Source of the DNA: Mesorhizobium sp. B2-7-1
GTDB taxonomy: Bacteria; Pseudomonadota; Alphaproteobacteria; Rhizobiales; Rhizobiaceae
Assembly (NCBI RefSeq): GCF_006440735.1
Contig: NZ_VFUA01000071.1
Span: forward strand, 1-34,963
Direction: 5' to 3'
Length of the DNA: 34,963 bases
Shown here: one piece after another, positions 22,340 through 29,661 of the stretch
How the letters are laid out: every line of letters begins with the position of its first letter
Position numbering within the stretch: the stretch's first letter is position 1
Made by a program: the position numbers and the translations under genes
The notes under the pieces: model-generated
Databases searched by the model: none
Seen by the model: the letters and a program-made list of their open reading frames with translations, nothing else
Told to the model about the DNA's origin: nothing

Positions 22340-22411
22340 GGCGCAAAGCACCCGCAATTCGATCCGGGGCGCGACCCAAAAGTTCGAAAATCTTCCAGGA
22401 ACCTTGCGCTC
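22340..22411 (+). repeat. dispersed repeat, copy C
   Basis: This is the third copy, conserved over CGCGACCCAAAAGTTCGAAA and the following ATCTTCCAGGA, in the same orientation as copies A and B. The minus strand reads RFSNFLGR in the frame matching copy A. It closes the right side of the GntR-ABC-lactonase block, as copy B closes the left. Confidence 0.55.
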
Positions 22412-22716
22412 GCCCGGCTCAGTCTTCTTGGATGGCTCAAACTCGCCGAAAGGCGTCGCTTAGGCAATTCGTCTCCGACATCTACCCAAGCACTAACAGG
22501 TCGAGGTGATGGTCCCGGAGCTCGCACTCCTCATTTTCCGGTTGGCTGGGATCGACCTACCTTGCACACGCCATTGGCGGTTGATCCGATTTCTATCCAG
22601 GCATATCCCCTGCTTCTACTCCCTCGCTCAGCGGCTTCTATTTCCGATGCATGTACGTACTCAAGGCCGCGCAACTGCATTACCGTGGGCTTGGGAGCGT
22701 GCGTGAGCCTGCCCCC

Positions 22717-22733
22717 ATGTTCTCGACGAACAT
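22717..22733. promoter_or_regulatory. palindromic site before the HTH gene
   Basis: ATGTTC-TCGAC-GAACAT is a 6-bp inverted repeat with a 5-base spacer, 12 bases before the ATG of the small HTH gene at 22746. Autoregulation by that protein is possible. The site is short, so this is only a candidate. Confidence 0.35.
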
Positions 22734-22745
22734 TTGGTGAGCTTG

Positions 22746-22970
22746 ATGGACAACAGGAAGTTTTTGACAGCTGAGGAAGTGTCGGAACGCTATCGCGGCA
22801 GCATCTCTCTTGGAACGCTGCGAAATTGGCGAGCCAAGAGGATTGGACCGGCGTATGTCAAGCTTGGCAAAGCCGTGTTGTACCCAATTAAGGAACTCGA
22901 GACGTGGGATCAAAAGAATACAGTGGCGTGCCGTGCGTCAAAGCGATTCATCGTAAATGGCGGTGAGTGA
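22746..22970 (+). CDS. small helix-turn-helix protein, excisionase/AlpA-like
   Basis: ATG 22746 (MDNRKFLTAEEVSERYRG) gives 74 residues. The core reads FLTAEEVSERY, then SLGTLRNWRAKRIGPAYVKL and AVLYPIKELETW, the pattern of helix_turn_helix_17/MerR-like excisionase domains in phage, ICE and integrated plasmid genes. The tail (VACRASKRFIVNGGE) is short. Such proteins act as recombination directionality factors or as activators of the integrase gene. No intact integrase is present here; the nearest recombinase is the fragment at 10559-11375. A RadC remnant follows within 130 bases. Confidence 0.7.
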   Translation: MDNRKFLTAEEVSERYRGSISLGTLRNWRAKRIGPAYVKLGKAVLYPIKELETWDQKNTVACRASKRFIVNGGE

Positions 22971-23079
22971 GGGTGATTAGTGACGGAGAAGCATCCAACA
23001 CCGACCCCAGAAGCTGCTCCTTACGTTTTCAAAGATGGGGATTTTCGCGATCTATTTCAATAAGTTAGCCTACGGCGAT

Positions 23080-23247
23080 AGGAAGTTCCACAACCACCCT
23101 TCGGGGGATCCCACACCTTCCCGCGCGGACATCGAGATGACCAAGCAGATCATCGATACGGCCAAGCCCCTCGGCATCGCCGTGCACGACCACATCATCA
23201 TCGGCCGCAAGGGCAACGCCTCGATGAAGGGCCTGCTGCTGATCTAG
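23080..23247 (+). pseudogene. RadC (JAB/MPN domain) C-terminal remnant
   Basis: The frame contains FHNHPSGDPTPSRADIEMTK, then QIIDTAKPLGIAVHDHIIIG and a short tail ending GLLLI. The HNHPSGDPTPS block is the zinc-binding JAMM signature of RadC. Everything upstream, including the helix-hairpin-helix half and the conserved glutamate, is missing, so only about 55 residues are RadC-like. RadC-type genes are often carried on phages and ICEs, and here the remnant sits beside an excisionase-like gene. Confidence 0.8.
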
Positions 23248-23295
23248 ACCGCCTGCGTCGCTGCCACACGCTCGCTAAGACAGGCCTGCGAGGCA

Positions 23296-24831
23296 TCATC
23301 CACGCGTCTTCAGGTTTCGAAGCATTGCCACAGCAACAATTGCGGCCAGTAGCATGATCCCTGCGGCAGCCAGGAACGAGCCCGCCGCCGCGCTCGTGTA
23401 GGCGCTTCGCGCTGCCGACAACAACACGTTGCCCTCTCCGAGACTTGGCGCAAGACTGCTCGCAGCGCCGATACCGCGCAGCGCAGTCTCCATCGCATCG
23501 TCAGAAGCGCCAGTCGGCATGGCCGTGCCGAGCGCAGAGCGATAAAGCAGCGTTGCCAGACTGCCAAGCAAGGCGATGCCAAGCGCGCCACCGAACTCGG
23601 AGGCCGTCTCGGAAAGCGCTGAAGCAGCCCCAGACCGTTCCTTCGGCGCCGCGCTGACGACGAGGTCTGCGACGATCGCGATGCCCGGAGCCGAGCCGAT
23701 CGAGAAAAGCACATTGCCCAGAACGATTAGGATCAAACTGTGCATTTCCGCCGCATATGCCATCAGCGCAAGACCACCCGCTCCGAGAGCGAGGCCGAAG
23801 CCGAGGGCATGGGCCGGCCGCATCAGCTTGAGCACGACCGAAGTCAACAAGGAGCCCGCTATGAACCCAAGGCCGGCAGGGATGCTCCACAGGCCGGCTT
23901 CCAGCGGATTTAGTCCCAGAACCAACTGAAGATATTGGGCCACAAGAACGAGAATTCCGAAGCCGACAAAGAAATCGAGGACGTTGACTGCGAGCGCCGC
24001 TGCCACCACGGACTGCTTGAACAGGCGCAAGTCGAGGAGCGGGTCAGGCAGGGCCATCTGCCGACTTACAAACAGCACCCCGAACACCAGGCCCAATGCG
24101 ACCGCGGATGCCGACAACACGAGGCCGCCGCCCTCGGCGACGAGCTTGATGCCAAAGATGACTGGCAACACGGCCGCAAGAGACAAAGCCGCACTCAGGA
24201 CATCAAGCCGCCCGGCGTTTGGGGTCTTGTGCTCGGGCAACAGCACCGGCCCGACCACCAGCAGCACCACCGTGATAGGGATAGGCACCAGGAACACGGC
24301 TCCCCACCAGAAGTGCGACAGGAGCAAACCGCCGACGACCGGGCCGATCGCGCCGCCAAACGAGAAACTCGCAACCCAGACGCTTACGGCAAAAGTCCTC
24401 TGGCGGTTGTCGCGGAACATGTTGCCGATGAGAGACAGTGTCGAAGGCGCCATCGTCGCGCCGGCGATTCCGAGCAGTGCCCGAGCCAGGATGAGCATCT
24501 CGGCGCTCCGTGCAAAGGCTGCGACCAGCGACAGTAGCCCGAACGCCGCCGATCCGATCAGCAGCAGTTTGCGCCGTCCTATCCGGTCACCGAGGGCGCC
24601 CATAATGAGGAGCGTACCCGCAGCCAGAAAGCCGTAGATGTCAACGACCCAGAGCAATTGCGCGGCTGTCGGCTTGAGGTCGGCGCTGAGCGACGGCACG
24701 GCCAGGTTCAGCACGGTCAGGTCCATTGCGTAGAGTATGCAAGGCAGCGCAATGATCCCGAGGCCGATCCATTCGCGATGCGTAGCCCGGTCTGCGCGCG
24801 GATCGGTGACGCCGGATGCGCCCATTGCCAT
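23296..24831 (-). CDS. MFS multidrug efflux transporter, DHA2 (14-helix) family
   Basis: This 511-residue protein has the 14-helix layout of the SmvA/QacA/EmrB-type drug:proton antiporters. Motif A is in GALGDRIGRRKLLLIGSAAF. Motif D-like sequence lies in helix 1 (ILYAMDLTVLNLAVPSLSAD). Motif C is in helix 5 (SFGGAIGPVVGGLLLSHFWW). In this family the helix-1 Asp contributes to cation binding. Likely substrates are cationic drugs or biocides, but that is only by family. The protein starts 35 bases after the RclC-like gene, on the same strand, and probably shares its MarR-controlled promoter. Confidence 0.9.
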   Translation of the reverse strand: MAMGASGVTDPRADRATHREWIGLGIIALPCILYAMDLTVLNLAVPSLSADLKPTAAQLLWVVDIYGFLAAGTLLIMGALGDRIGRRKLLLIGSAAFGLLSLVAAFARSAEMLILARALLGIAGATMAPSTLSLIGNMFRDNRQRTFAVSVWVASFSFGGAIGPVVGGLLLSHFWWGAVFLVPIPITVVLLVVGPVLLPEHKTPNAGRLDVLSAALSLAAVLPVIFGIKLVAEGGGLVLSASAVALGLVFGVLFVSRQMALPDPLLDLRLFKQSVVAAALAVNVLDFFVGFGILVLVAQYLQLVLGLNPLEAGLWSIPAGLGFIAGSLLTSVVLKLMRPAHALGFGLALGAGGLALMAYAAEMHSLILIVLGNVLFSIGSAPGIAIVADLVVSAAPKERSGAASALSETASEFGGALGIALLGSLATLLYRSALGTAMPTGASDDAMETALRGIGAASSLAPSLGEGNVLLSAARSAYTSAAAGSFLAAAGIMLLAAIVAVAMLRNLKTRG

Positions 24832-24865
24832 CTCCTGATTGCCGACGTCCGCAGACGTTGCCGCT

Positions 24866-25309
24866 TCAAAGCGATGCCACGCGCGGCTTTACCGCCGCCA
24901 GAGCTTCGCCAGCCGACCAAAGCGCCACACCGAAGAGGGTCAAGTCCTTGACGATGAAAGCGCCGAGCGCCGGGTCGAGTTGCGGCGTAGTCGCCAGGAA
25001 ACTGAGCGTGACCACCAGCGAGGCGGCGACGCCGTAACTACCGATCGCCGACACCCATGGCGTAAAGGGACGCGAGGCCATCATCAGGGCCAAGGCAATC
25101 TCCACGATGCCGATGATGTTCGAAGACAGCTGCTGGTCAAACAGGCTGGGGAGCCAGAACAAGAATGGGCTGTGGACGAGCAACGGATGAATCGCCGTCG
25201 CTTCGGCAGCGGTGAACTTAGCTACCCCAAACACCACGAAAAAGAGGACAACGCTGTATCGAGCCACCACCTGCCCTGCCGCCAGGGTCCATTTCTGTAA
25301 ATTCGCCAT
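24866..25309 (-). CDS. DUF417/RclC-like inner-membrane protein
   Basis: This 147-residue protein has four membrane helices and the YkgB/RclC family features (VLFFVVFGVAKFTAAEATAI and HPLLVHSPFLFW, then ASLVVTLSFLATTPQLDP). In Escherichia coli, RclC is induced by reactive chlorine species; other DUF417 proteins are uncharacterised. Here it is the first gene of a transcript with an MFS exporter, divergent from a Cys-rich MarR regulator over a perfect inverted repeat, so the unit may respond to electrophiles or oxidants. That link is inference. It has AGGAGG near its ATG at 25309 (minus strand). Confidence 0.8.
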   Translation of the reverse strand: MANLQKWTLAAGQVVARYSVVLFFVVFGVAKFTAAEATAIHPLLVHSPFLFWLPSLFDQQLSSNIIGIVEIALALMMASRPFTPWVSAIGSYGVAASLVVTLSFLATTPQLDPALGAFIVKDLTLFGVALWSAGEALAAVKPRVASL

Positions 25310-25326
25310 GACTACCTCCTTGATAA

Positions 25327-25343
25327 GTGCGTGCTACACGCAC
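25327..25343. promoter_or_regulatory. inverted-repeat operator between MarR and RclC-MFS genes
   Basis: GTGCGTG-CTA-CACGCAC is a perfect 7-bp inverted repeat with a 3-base centre in the short divergent intergenic region. On the plus strand TATAAT occurs at 25355-25360. On the minus strand TTGACG (25375-25370) could be the -35 of the RclC-MFS promoter, with the palindrome just downstream. A repressor bound here would block the minus-strand promoter. The divergent MarR is the natural candidate. Confidence 0.6.
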
Positions 25344-25381
25344 ATAGTAAGCCATATAATCGCTAGCGCCGTCAACCCCTC

Positions 25382-25921
25382 ATGATAAAGATTGCCGCCA
25401 TGACCCGTCTGAGAACCGCCAATATGCTTGCCGCTTTCGCCGGCGAAATTGCCGAACGCGTCGAGGCGACCCTAAAAAGTCACCCCAACCAGACTGACTC
25501 CGCCTCGGCTGCGCTCAACATCATGGGTTTTTGGGAAGGCATCACCAACGCGCAGCTCGCGCGAGCGCTGAACCTCTCGCACACGGCAACGGTGCGTCTG
25601 GTCGATAAGCTCGAAGCCCAGGGTTTCGTCGAAGCTCGTAAGGGTCAGGACAAGCGTGCCACCCACCTCCATGTAACCGCGGCAGGCCGCAAAGCCGTAC
25701 TGCCCGCGCTCGTCGCACGTTGCGCGGCGGTCAAGGACTATCTTGAAGTCCTCACCGCCGCTGAAGAAAAGCAGCTCGCCGGCCTCCTCGAGAAGCTGAT
25801 GCGGCCACTGGCGACGGATGCTTACGGAGTGAGCCATTTTTGCCGCCTTTGCGAATTTACCGCCTGTCCCGGAGACCAGTGCCCGATGCATGCGGACATG
25901 GCGTCTTGGCCCGAAATCTGA
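25382..25921 (+). CDS. MarR-family regulator with C-terminal cysteine cluster
   Basis: The winged-helix core (ITNAQLARALNLSHTATVRL, then EARKGQDKRATHLHVTAAGR) is typical of MarR. Unusually for the textbook family, the last 30 residues carry a tight cluster, FCRLCEFTACPGDQCPMHAD: four Cys and a His. This tail is suited to thiol redox sensing or zinc binding. Similar Cys tails occur in some rhizobial MarR proteins, from memory, with no function that I know to be established. The ATG at 25382 lacks a ribosome binding site; ATG 25400 (MTRLRTANML) is an alternative. The gene is divergent from the RclC-like/MFS pair and precedes an isochorismatase-type gene by 39 bases, probably in one transcript. 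Confidence 0.85.
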   Translation: MIKIAAMTRLRTANMLAAFAGEIAERVEATLKSHPNQTDSASAALNIMGFWEGITNAQLARALNLSHTATVRLVDKLEAQGFVEARKGQDKRATHLHVTAAGRKAVLPALVARCAAVKDYLEVLTAAEEKQLAGLLEKLMRPLATDAYGVSHFCRLCEFTACPGDQCPMHADMASWPEI

Positions 25922-25960
25922 CGAGCCGCCCGGCACGGATACGAACAGGACGAATAGCCA

Positions 25961-26575
25961 ATGCCTCAGAACGACGAACAACCTTGGCGGTTCGACAAAG
26001 AACGCGCCGCGCTCCTGGTCATCGACATGCAGAGCGACTTCGTCGACGAGGGCGCGGTGATGGAAGTGGCGATGGCCCGGCATCGCATTCCGGTCATGCG
26101 GCGGGTGATCGAACTGTGCCGCGCACATGGCGTCCCGGTGGTCTACACGCAGCATGTGCTGAGCGACCATTTCAACATCTCGCCGCTCGAAACCGCCTAC
26201 CAGCCGAGACTGAAGGCCGAAGGCATGCGCGAAGGCAGCGCCGGCACCGGGATCGTCGCGGAACTCGCCCCCTTGGCGGGCGAGGTGGTCATCAAGAAGC
26301 ACCGCTACGACGCGTTCCACAACACGCAGCTGGAAACGGTGCTGCGCAACATTCGCGGCGCCGGCCAGGTCGACACCGTCATCATCATCGGCACGGTGAC
26401 GAGCATCTGCTGCGAATCGACGGCCCGCAGCGCCTTCATGCGCGACTACAAAGTGGCTTTCGTCGGCGATGCCAATGGCGGGCTGGACGAGGCATCGCAC
26501 GACGCGACGCTCGCTATCATTGGCAAGGTGTTCGGGCGCGTGATGACGGCCGCGGAACTGGAAAGCCTGTTCTAA
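25961..26575 (+). CDS. isochorismatase-family cysteine hydrolase
   Basis: This 204-residue protein has the catalytic triad of the family: Asp22 in LLVIDMQSDF, Lys at about 112-113 in VIKKHRYDAF, and Cys at about 150 in GTVTSICCESTAR. The core is a Rossmann-like alpha/beta fold. Substrates in this family include isochorismate, N-carbamoylsarcosine, nicotinamide and other small amides; this protein lacks an obvious substrate-defining extension. It follows the Cys-rich MarR gene on the same strand and may be part of the same stress or detoxification response. Confidence 0.87.
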   Translation: MPQNDEQPWRFDKERAALLVIDMQSDFVDEGAVMEVAMARHRIPVMRRVIELCRAHGVPVVYTQHVLSDHFNISPLETAYQPRLKAEGMREGSAGTGIVAELAPLAGEVVIKKHRYDAFHNTQLETVLRNIRGAGQVDTVIIIGTVTSICCESTARSAFMRDYKVAFVGDANGGLDEASHDATLAIIGKVFGRVMTAAELESLF

Positions 26576-26583
26576 GCGTAGGA

Positions 26584-27096
26584 TCAGGGCGGATCGGTCT
26601 TGCAGCTTGCCGCAATCTGCCCAATCGCCTCGGAGAGGCCCGAGAGCTCGAAATCGGCCTCGCCGCGCCCCGAGAGCAGACCGAAGCGCCATGACAGCGT
26701 CAGCCGGTTGGCTGACGCCAGGCGCCTGATGCCATCGTCTCCATCCCTGACCAGCGTTCTGCCGCGCGGGCCAACCGACCAGCTCTCGTCGATTTTGCCG
26801 CCGCCATCGACAATGACGGAGATGGTGATCTTGCGGCTGGCGGAGACGGCATCGTTGAGCTGGAGCCATTCGCTCCAGCGCGGTTCGCCGTCAGGCCGGC
26901 AAGCCAAGGTCAATACCGGGCTGTAACCCAGGGCTCCGCCGCCGGTGATCAGCTTGTTGCTGGCGTGCAGCGATGCCGTGATCTGGCCGTCATCGCCGGC
27001 GCCGACGCTCCAGTTGCCGAGATCCGGCTCGGCCCGGGCAGCGCCGGCGGTCGTGGCAAAGAAGAGCGCCGCGGCGACGACCACGTCTCTCATCAT
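26584..27096 (-). CDS. exported hypothetical protein
   Basis: ATG 27096 (MMRDVVVAAALFFATTAGAA) has GAGG about 9 bases upstream and begins with a signal peptide, cleaved near ARAEPD; the longer frame from 27123 is not needed. The 170-residue product is beta-rich with an interrupted Cys pair (LTLACRPDG, ASCKTDPP), which may form a periplasmic disulfide. No convincing family was recognised. Segments such as WSEWLQLNDAVSASRKITIS vaguely recall TagO/VasI-type periplasmic proteins, but no type VI secretion genes are nearby. It is convergent with the isochorismatase gene, 8 bases away. Confidence 0.6.
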   Translation of the reverse strand: MMRDVVVAAALFFATTAGAARAEPDLGNWSVGAGDDGQITASLHASNKLITGGGALGYSPVLTLACRPDGEPRWSEWLQLNDAVSASRKITISVIVDGGGKIDESWSVGPRGRTLVRDGDDGIRRLASANRLTLSWRFGLLSGRGEADFELSGLSEAIGQIAASCKTDPP

Positions 27097-27241
27097 GAAC
27101 CCCAGCCTCACCAGTGCCTCCAAACAGCCGCGAACGCGATGAAGCGCAGATAATGTTCAACGCTTGGTATCGCCAGCGGCAGGCCATCAAGACAAGTTGT
27201 CTGTGTTGCCGCGCCGCCACAATGGATCACATCACAATGAA

Positions 27242-27265
27242 AAAGGCCGCCCGGAGGCGGCCTTT
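27242..27265 (-). terminator. rho-independent terminator of tig
   Basis: On the minus strand AAAGGCCGCC pairs with GGCGGCCTTT around a TCCG loop, and the stem is followed by a short T-run. It lies 23 bases after the tig stop codon. Confidence 0.8.
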
Positions 27266-27288
27266 CGAAATCGATGAATTGGGACCTG

Positions 27289-28803
27289 TTACTCGGCTTC
27301 CTTGGCGGCCTTCTTCTTCGGCGCGGCCTTCTTCTTCGGCTCTTCGGCCTCGTCGGCGGCTTCGCCCGCCTTTGCCTCGCCCGTCTTTGCCTCACTTGCC
27401 TTGGCTTCGGCTTTCTTCGAGGAAGCCTTCTTGGCCGGCTTCGCCTTAGTCGCGGTCTCGGCCTCCTCGTCGTCGGCCATCAGTTCGTCCTTGCCGACCT
27501 TGACGTCGTTGACCGATATCTGGCCGAGCAGATAGTCGACGACCTTCTCCTCGAACATCGGCGCGCGCAGCGCGTTGATGGCTTCGGGGTTGCTGCGGTA
27601 ATACTCGAAGGCTTCCTGCTGCTGGTTGGCCGGGAAGCGGCGCACCTGCTCGAACAGGCCGCGCTGCAGCTCTTCGTCCGACACGGTGACGCCGGCCTTC
27701 TCACCGATCTCGGCCAGAACCAGGCCAAGGCGCACGCGGCGCTCGGCAAGGCGCATATATTCGGCCCGCGCCTCTTCTTCCGTCGTCTCCTCGTCGGCGA
27801 AAGTGCGGCCGGCTGCTTCGAGGTCGCGGTTGACCTGAGCCCAGATGTTGTTGAACTCGGCCTCGACGAGCTTCGACGGCGCCTCGAAGGAATACGAAGC
27901 ATCGAGCTGGTCGAGCAGCTGGCGTTTCACCTTCTGGCGGGTCATCGAGCCGAACTGGTTCTCGATCTGGCCACGCACGATCTCGCGCAGGCGCTCCAGC
28001 GATTCCAGGCCGAGATTCTTGGCCGTCTCGTCATTGACCTCGAGCGCGCCGGGCGCCGACACTTCCTTGACGGTGACGTCGAAGGTGGCTTCCTTGCCGG
28101 CCAGATGCGCCGCCTGGTAGCTTTCGGGGAAAGTGACGGTGACCTGCTTCTCGTCGCCGGCCTTCGCGCCGATCAGCTGGTCCTCGAAGCCGGGGATGAA
28201 CTCCTTGGAGCCGAGCACCAGCGGTTGGTCGTTGCCGGCGCCGCCGGCGAAAGCCTCGCCGTCGATCTTGCCGACATAGTCGATGCTGACGCGGTCGCCC
28301 TCGGCGGCCTTGCCGGTCTTCGGCTCGTAGCTGCGCGCCGATTCGGCGACGCGCTTGACCTGATCGTCGACTTCCGATTCCGGCACGTCGTAAACCTGAC
28401 GCGTCACCTTGATGTCGGAGAAATCCTTGATCTCGATCGCCGGGATGACCTCGTAATTGAGGCTGAATTCGAAGTCGGAGCCGCCAGCCAGGATCTTCTC
28501 GGCCTCCTTCTCGTCCTCGGTCATGATCACTTCGGGCTGCATGGCGGCCTTTTCGCCGCGCCCCGAGATGATCGAACGGGTCGAGTCGTTGAGGATCTCG
28601 TTGACGACCTCGGCCATGAACGACTTGCCGTACATCTTGCGCAGGTGCTGCACCGGCACCTTGCCCGGGCGAAAGCCATTGATGCGCACCTTGTCGCGGG
28701 CATCGGTCAGCCGCGCCATCAGCTTGGCTTCCATGTCACCGGCCGGCACGGTGATCTTGATCTCGCGCTTGAGACCGGAGTTGAGCGTTTCGGTGACCTG
28801 CAT
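27289..28803 (-). CDS. tig: trigger factor, ribosome-associated chaperone and peptidyl-prolyl isomerase
   Basis: This 504-residue protein has the trigger-factor ribosome-binding signature GFRPGKVP (residues 43-50) in the N-terminal domain. An FKBP-type PPIase domain follows (KAAEGDRVSIDYVGKIDGEA and FIPGFEDQLIGAKAGDEKQV), then a helical substrate-binding C-terminal domain (EEEARAEYMRLAERRVRLGL). The last 50 or so residues are an Ala/Lys/Glu-rich tail (AKPAKKASSKKAEAKASEAK), making it longer than the E. coli protein (432). Such basic low-complexity tails are seen in alphaproteobacterial homologues. It binds near the ribosome exit tunnel and shields nascent chains. A clear terminator follows at 27242-27265. 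Confidence 0.97.
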   Translation of the reverse strand: MQVTETLNSGLKREIKITVPAGDMEAKLMARLTDARDKVRINGFRPGKVPVQHLRKMYGKSFMAEVVNEILNDSTRSIISGRGEKAAMQPEVIMTEDEKEAEKILAGGSDFEFSLNYEVIPAIEIKDFSDIKVTRQVYDVPESEVDDQVKRVAESARSYEPKTGKAAEGDRVSIDYVGKIDGEAFAGGAGNDQPLVLGSKEFIPGFEDQLIGAKAGDEKQVTVTFPESYQAAHLAGKEATFDVTVKEVSAPGALEVNDETAKNLGLESLERLREIVRGQIENQFGSMTRQKVKRQLLDQLDASYSFEAPSKLVEAEFNNIWAQVNRDLEAAGRTFADEETTEEEARAEYMRLAERRVRLGLVLAEIGEKAGVTVSDEELQRGLFEQVRRFPANQQQEAFEYYRSNPEAINALRAPMFEEKVVDYLLGQISVNDVKVGKDELMADDEEAETATKAKPAKKASSKKAEAKASEAKTGEAKAGEAADEAEEPKKKAAPKKKAAKEAE

Positions 28804-29078
28804 CCTAGAACCTTTGTTTTAACAACGAGACTGCCAACGGTCCCAACCGTTTACAGCCTGCCGGTATGATCTTGCCGGAAATGGCTTTTGGTACGGAACC
28901 TGGCGATTTGACCGCCGATGCGGTTCAAATTCTCCTGAACTAAGCTTTGCAAACTGCGAATAAGTTCTTGTTTTACCTATAACTTTTCACATCTTGCAGA
29001 AGCGGAAATTCACGTTCCGTAACATTCGACACGCCTTTTGTCACAGGCTAGGCTAATTTTCAACTATCTTCGGTGCAA
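28804..29078. other. tig upstream region
   Basis: This 275-base part of the gap between tig and the tRNA is comparatively AT-rich and holds the tig promoter and leader on the minus strand. No clear consensus promoter could be placed with confidence and no gene was seen. The palindromic repeat (29079-29180) fills most of the rest of the gap up to the tRNA. Confidence 0.4.
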
Positions 29079-29180
29079 TGCATGCCGCCCAAAAGTGCGC
29101 AGCGGTTTTGGGAGAACGGCATGCATCAAACGAAACTCAAGGCGCGTCGCCTGAATCCATTCCGACGCGACGCGCTTTAG
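29079..29180 (+). repeat. rhizobial palindromic intergenic repeat, copy 2
   Basis: The element has a two-tier hairpin: TGCATGCCG (29079-29087) pairs with CGGCATGCA (29117-29125), and inside it CCCAAAA (29088-29094) pairs with TTTTGGG (29106-29112). A second hairpin follows, GCGCGTCGC (29142-29150) with GCGACGCGC (29167-29175). This kind of palindromic unit is, from memory, common between genes of Mesorhizobium and Sinorhizobium; I do not give it a family name. A diverged copy lies at 15818-15910 in the opposite orientation. Confidence 0.65.
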
Positions 29181-29247
29181 CCGGATAAGCATGACTTGAA
29201 CCCCCGACATTGACAGAATGATGGCTACATGGGATTGCCGGGGAAAA

Positions 29248-29332
29248 GCGGATGTGGCGGAATTGGTAGACGCCCTGGATTTAGGTTCCAGTGCCGAAAG
29301 GCGTGGGGGTTCGAGTCCCTTCATCCGCACCA
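29248..29332 (+). tRNA. tRNA-Leu, anticodon TAG, with encoded CCA
   Basis: The acceptor arms GCGGATG (29248-29254) and CATCCGC (29322-29328) pair fully, followed by discriminator A and CCA. The D-arm region has AATTGGTAGACGC, the anticodon stem CTGGA/TCCAG encloses loop TTTAGGT with anticodon TAG (29282-29284), and a variable arm precedes the GGTTCGAGTCC T-arm. The long variable arm and length of 85 are those of a class II leucine tRNA reading CUA. Confidence 0.95.
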
Positions 29333-29390
29333 TCCTTCGCTCTGACGAGCTTCGGATGGCAGGCCGCCCTTAGCCGATGTCGCTTCGATA

Positions 29391-29657
29391 ATGGAAATCC
29401 CTGAGGAACTTAGGCAAGCCCACAAACACGGCTCCAACCATAGGCAAGAGGTGGAGAGCAGCCTAATCTGCGGATGTTTCTTTTGCCTTTCCGTCTATCC
29501 TCCCTCTGATATCCAAGAATGGGTTGATGAAGATGAAGCCGGACGTGGGACGACGGCTATCTGCCCCAAATGCGGCATCGATTCCGTTCTTGGAGACAAA
29601 TCAGGCTACCCGATAACCGACGTCTTCCTGAAAAGCATGAAGACGCTTTGGTTCTAG
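29391..29657 (+). CDS. conserved small zinc-binding cytoplasmic protein
   Basis: The 88-residue product MEIPEELRQAHKHGSNHRQE carries CGCFFC in SSLICGCFFCLSVYPPSDI and a second metal pair in TAICPKCGIDSVLGDKSGYP. The two Cys pairs with this spacing fit a small zinc-binding fold, and the ending (GYPITDVFLKSMKTLWF) matches a widespread uncharacterised protein family. It has no signal peptide. Its stop is only 4 bases from the end of the convergent GDYXXLXY gene. Biological role is unknown. Confidence 0.75.
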   Translation: MEIPEELRQAHKHGSNHRQEVESSLICGCFFCLSVYPPSDIQEWVDEDEAGRGTTAICPKCGIDSVLGDKSGYPITDVFLKSMKTLWF

Positions 29658-29661
29658 TAAT

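Larger units (their letters stand above)
22263..22745. other. accessory intergenic region with repeat copy C
   Basis: Nearly 480 bases without a convincing gene separate the transporter operon from the HTH gene. The left half holds repeat copy C; the middle (22412-22710) has lower-complexity open frames without domains. The right end carries the palindrome at 22717-22733. Base composition and the flanking HTH and RadC fragments suggest degraded mobile-element DNA. Confidence 0.45.

Noticed and set aside
22412..22710. Open frames in the gap after the lactonase operon
   Set aside because: They have no domain, no ribosome binding site and inconsistent codon use, and the surrounding sequence looks like degraded mobile DNA.
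25472..26869. 465-residue minus-strand frame across the MarR and isochorismatase genes
   Set aside because: It is antisense to two genes with clear domains and catalytic motifs and shows no family features of its own.
27274..28869. 531-residue plus-strand frame across tig
   Set aside because: It is antisense to trigger factor, which has its signature motifs and a proper terminator. Long antisense frames are common in high-GC genes.
29064..29333. 89-residue minus-strand frame across the tRNA
   Set aside because: It reads the complement of tRNA-Leu (GLEPPRLSALEPKSRASTNS is a familiar annotation artefact of antisense tRNA genes).
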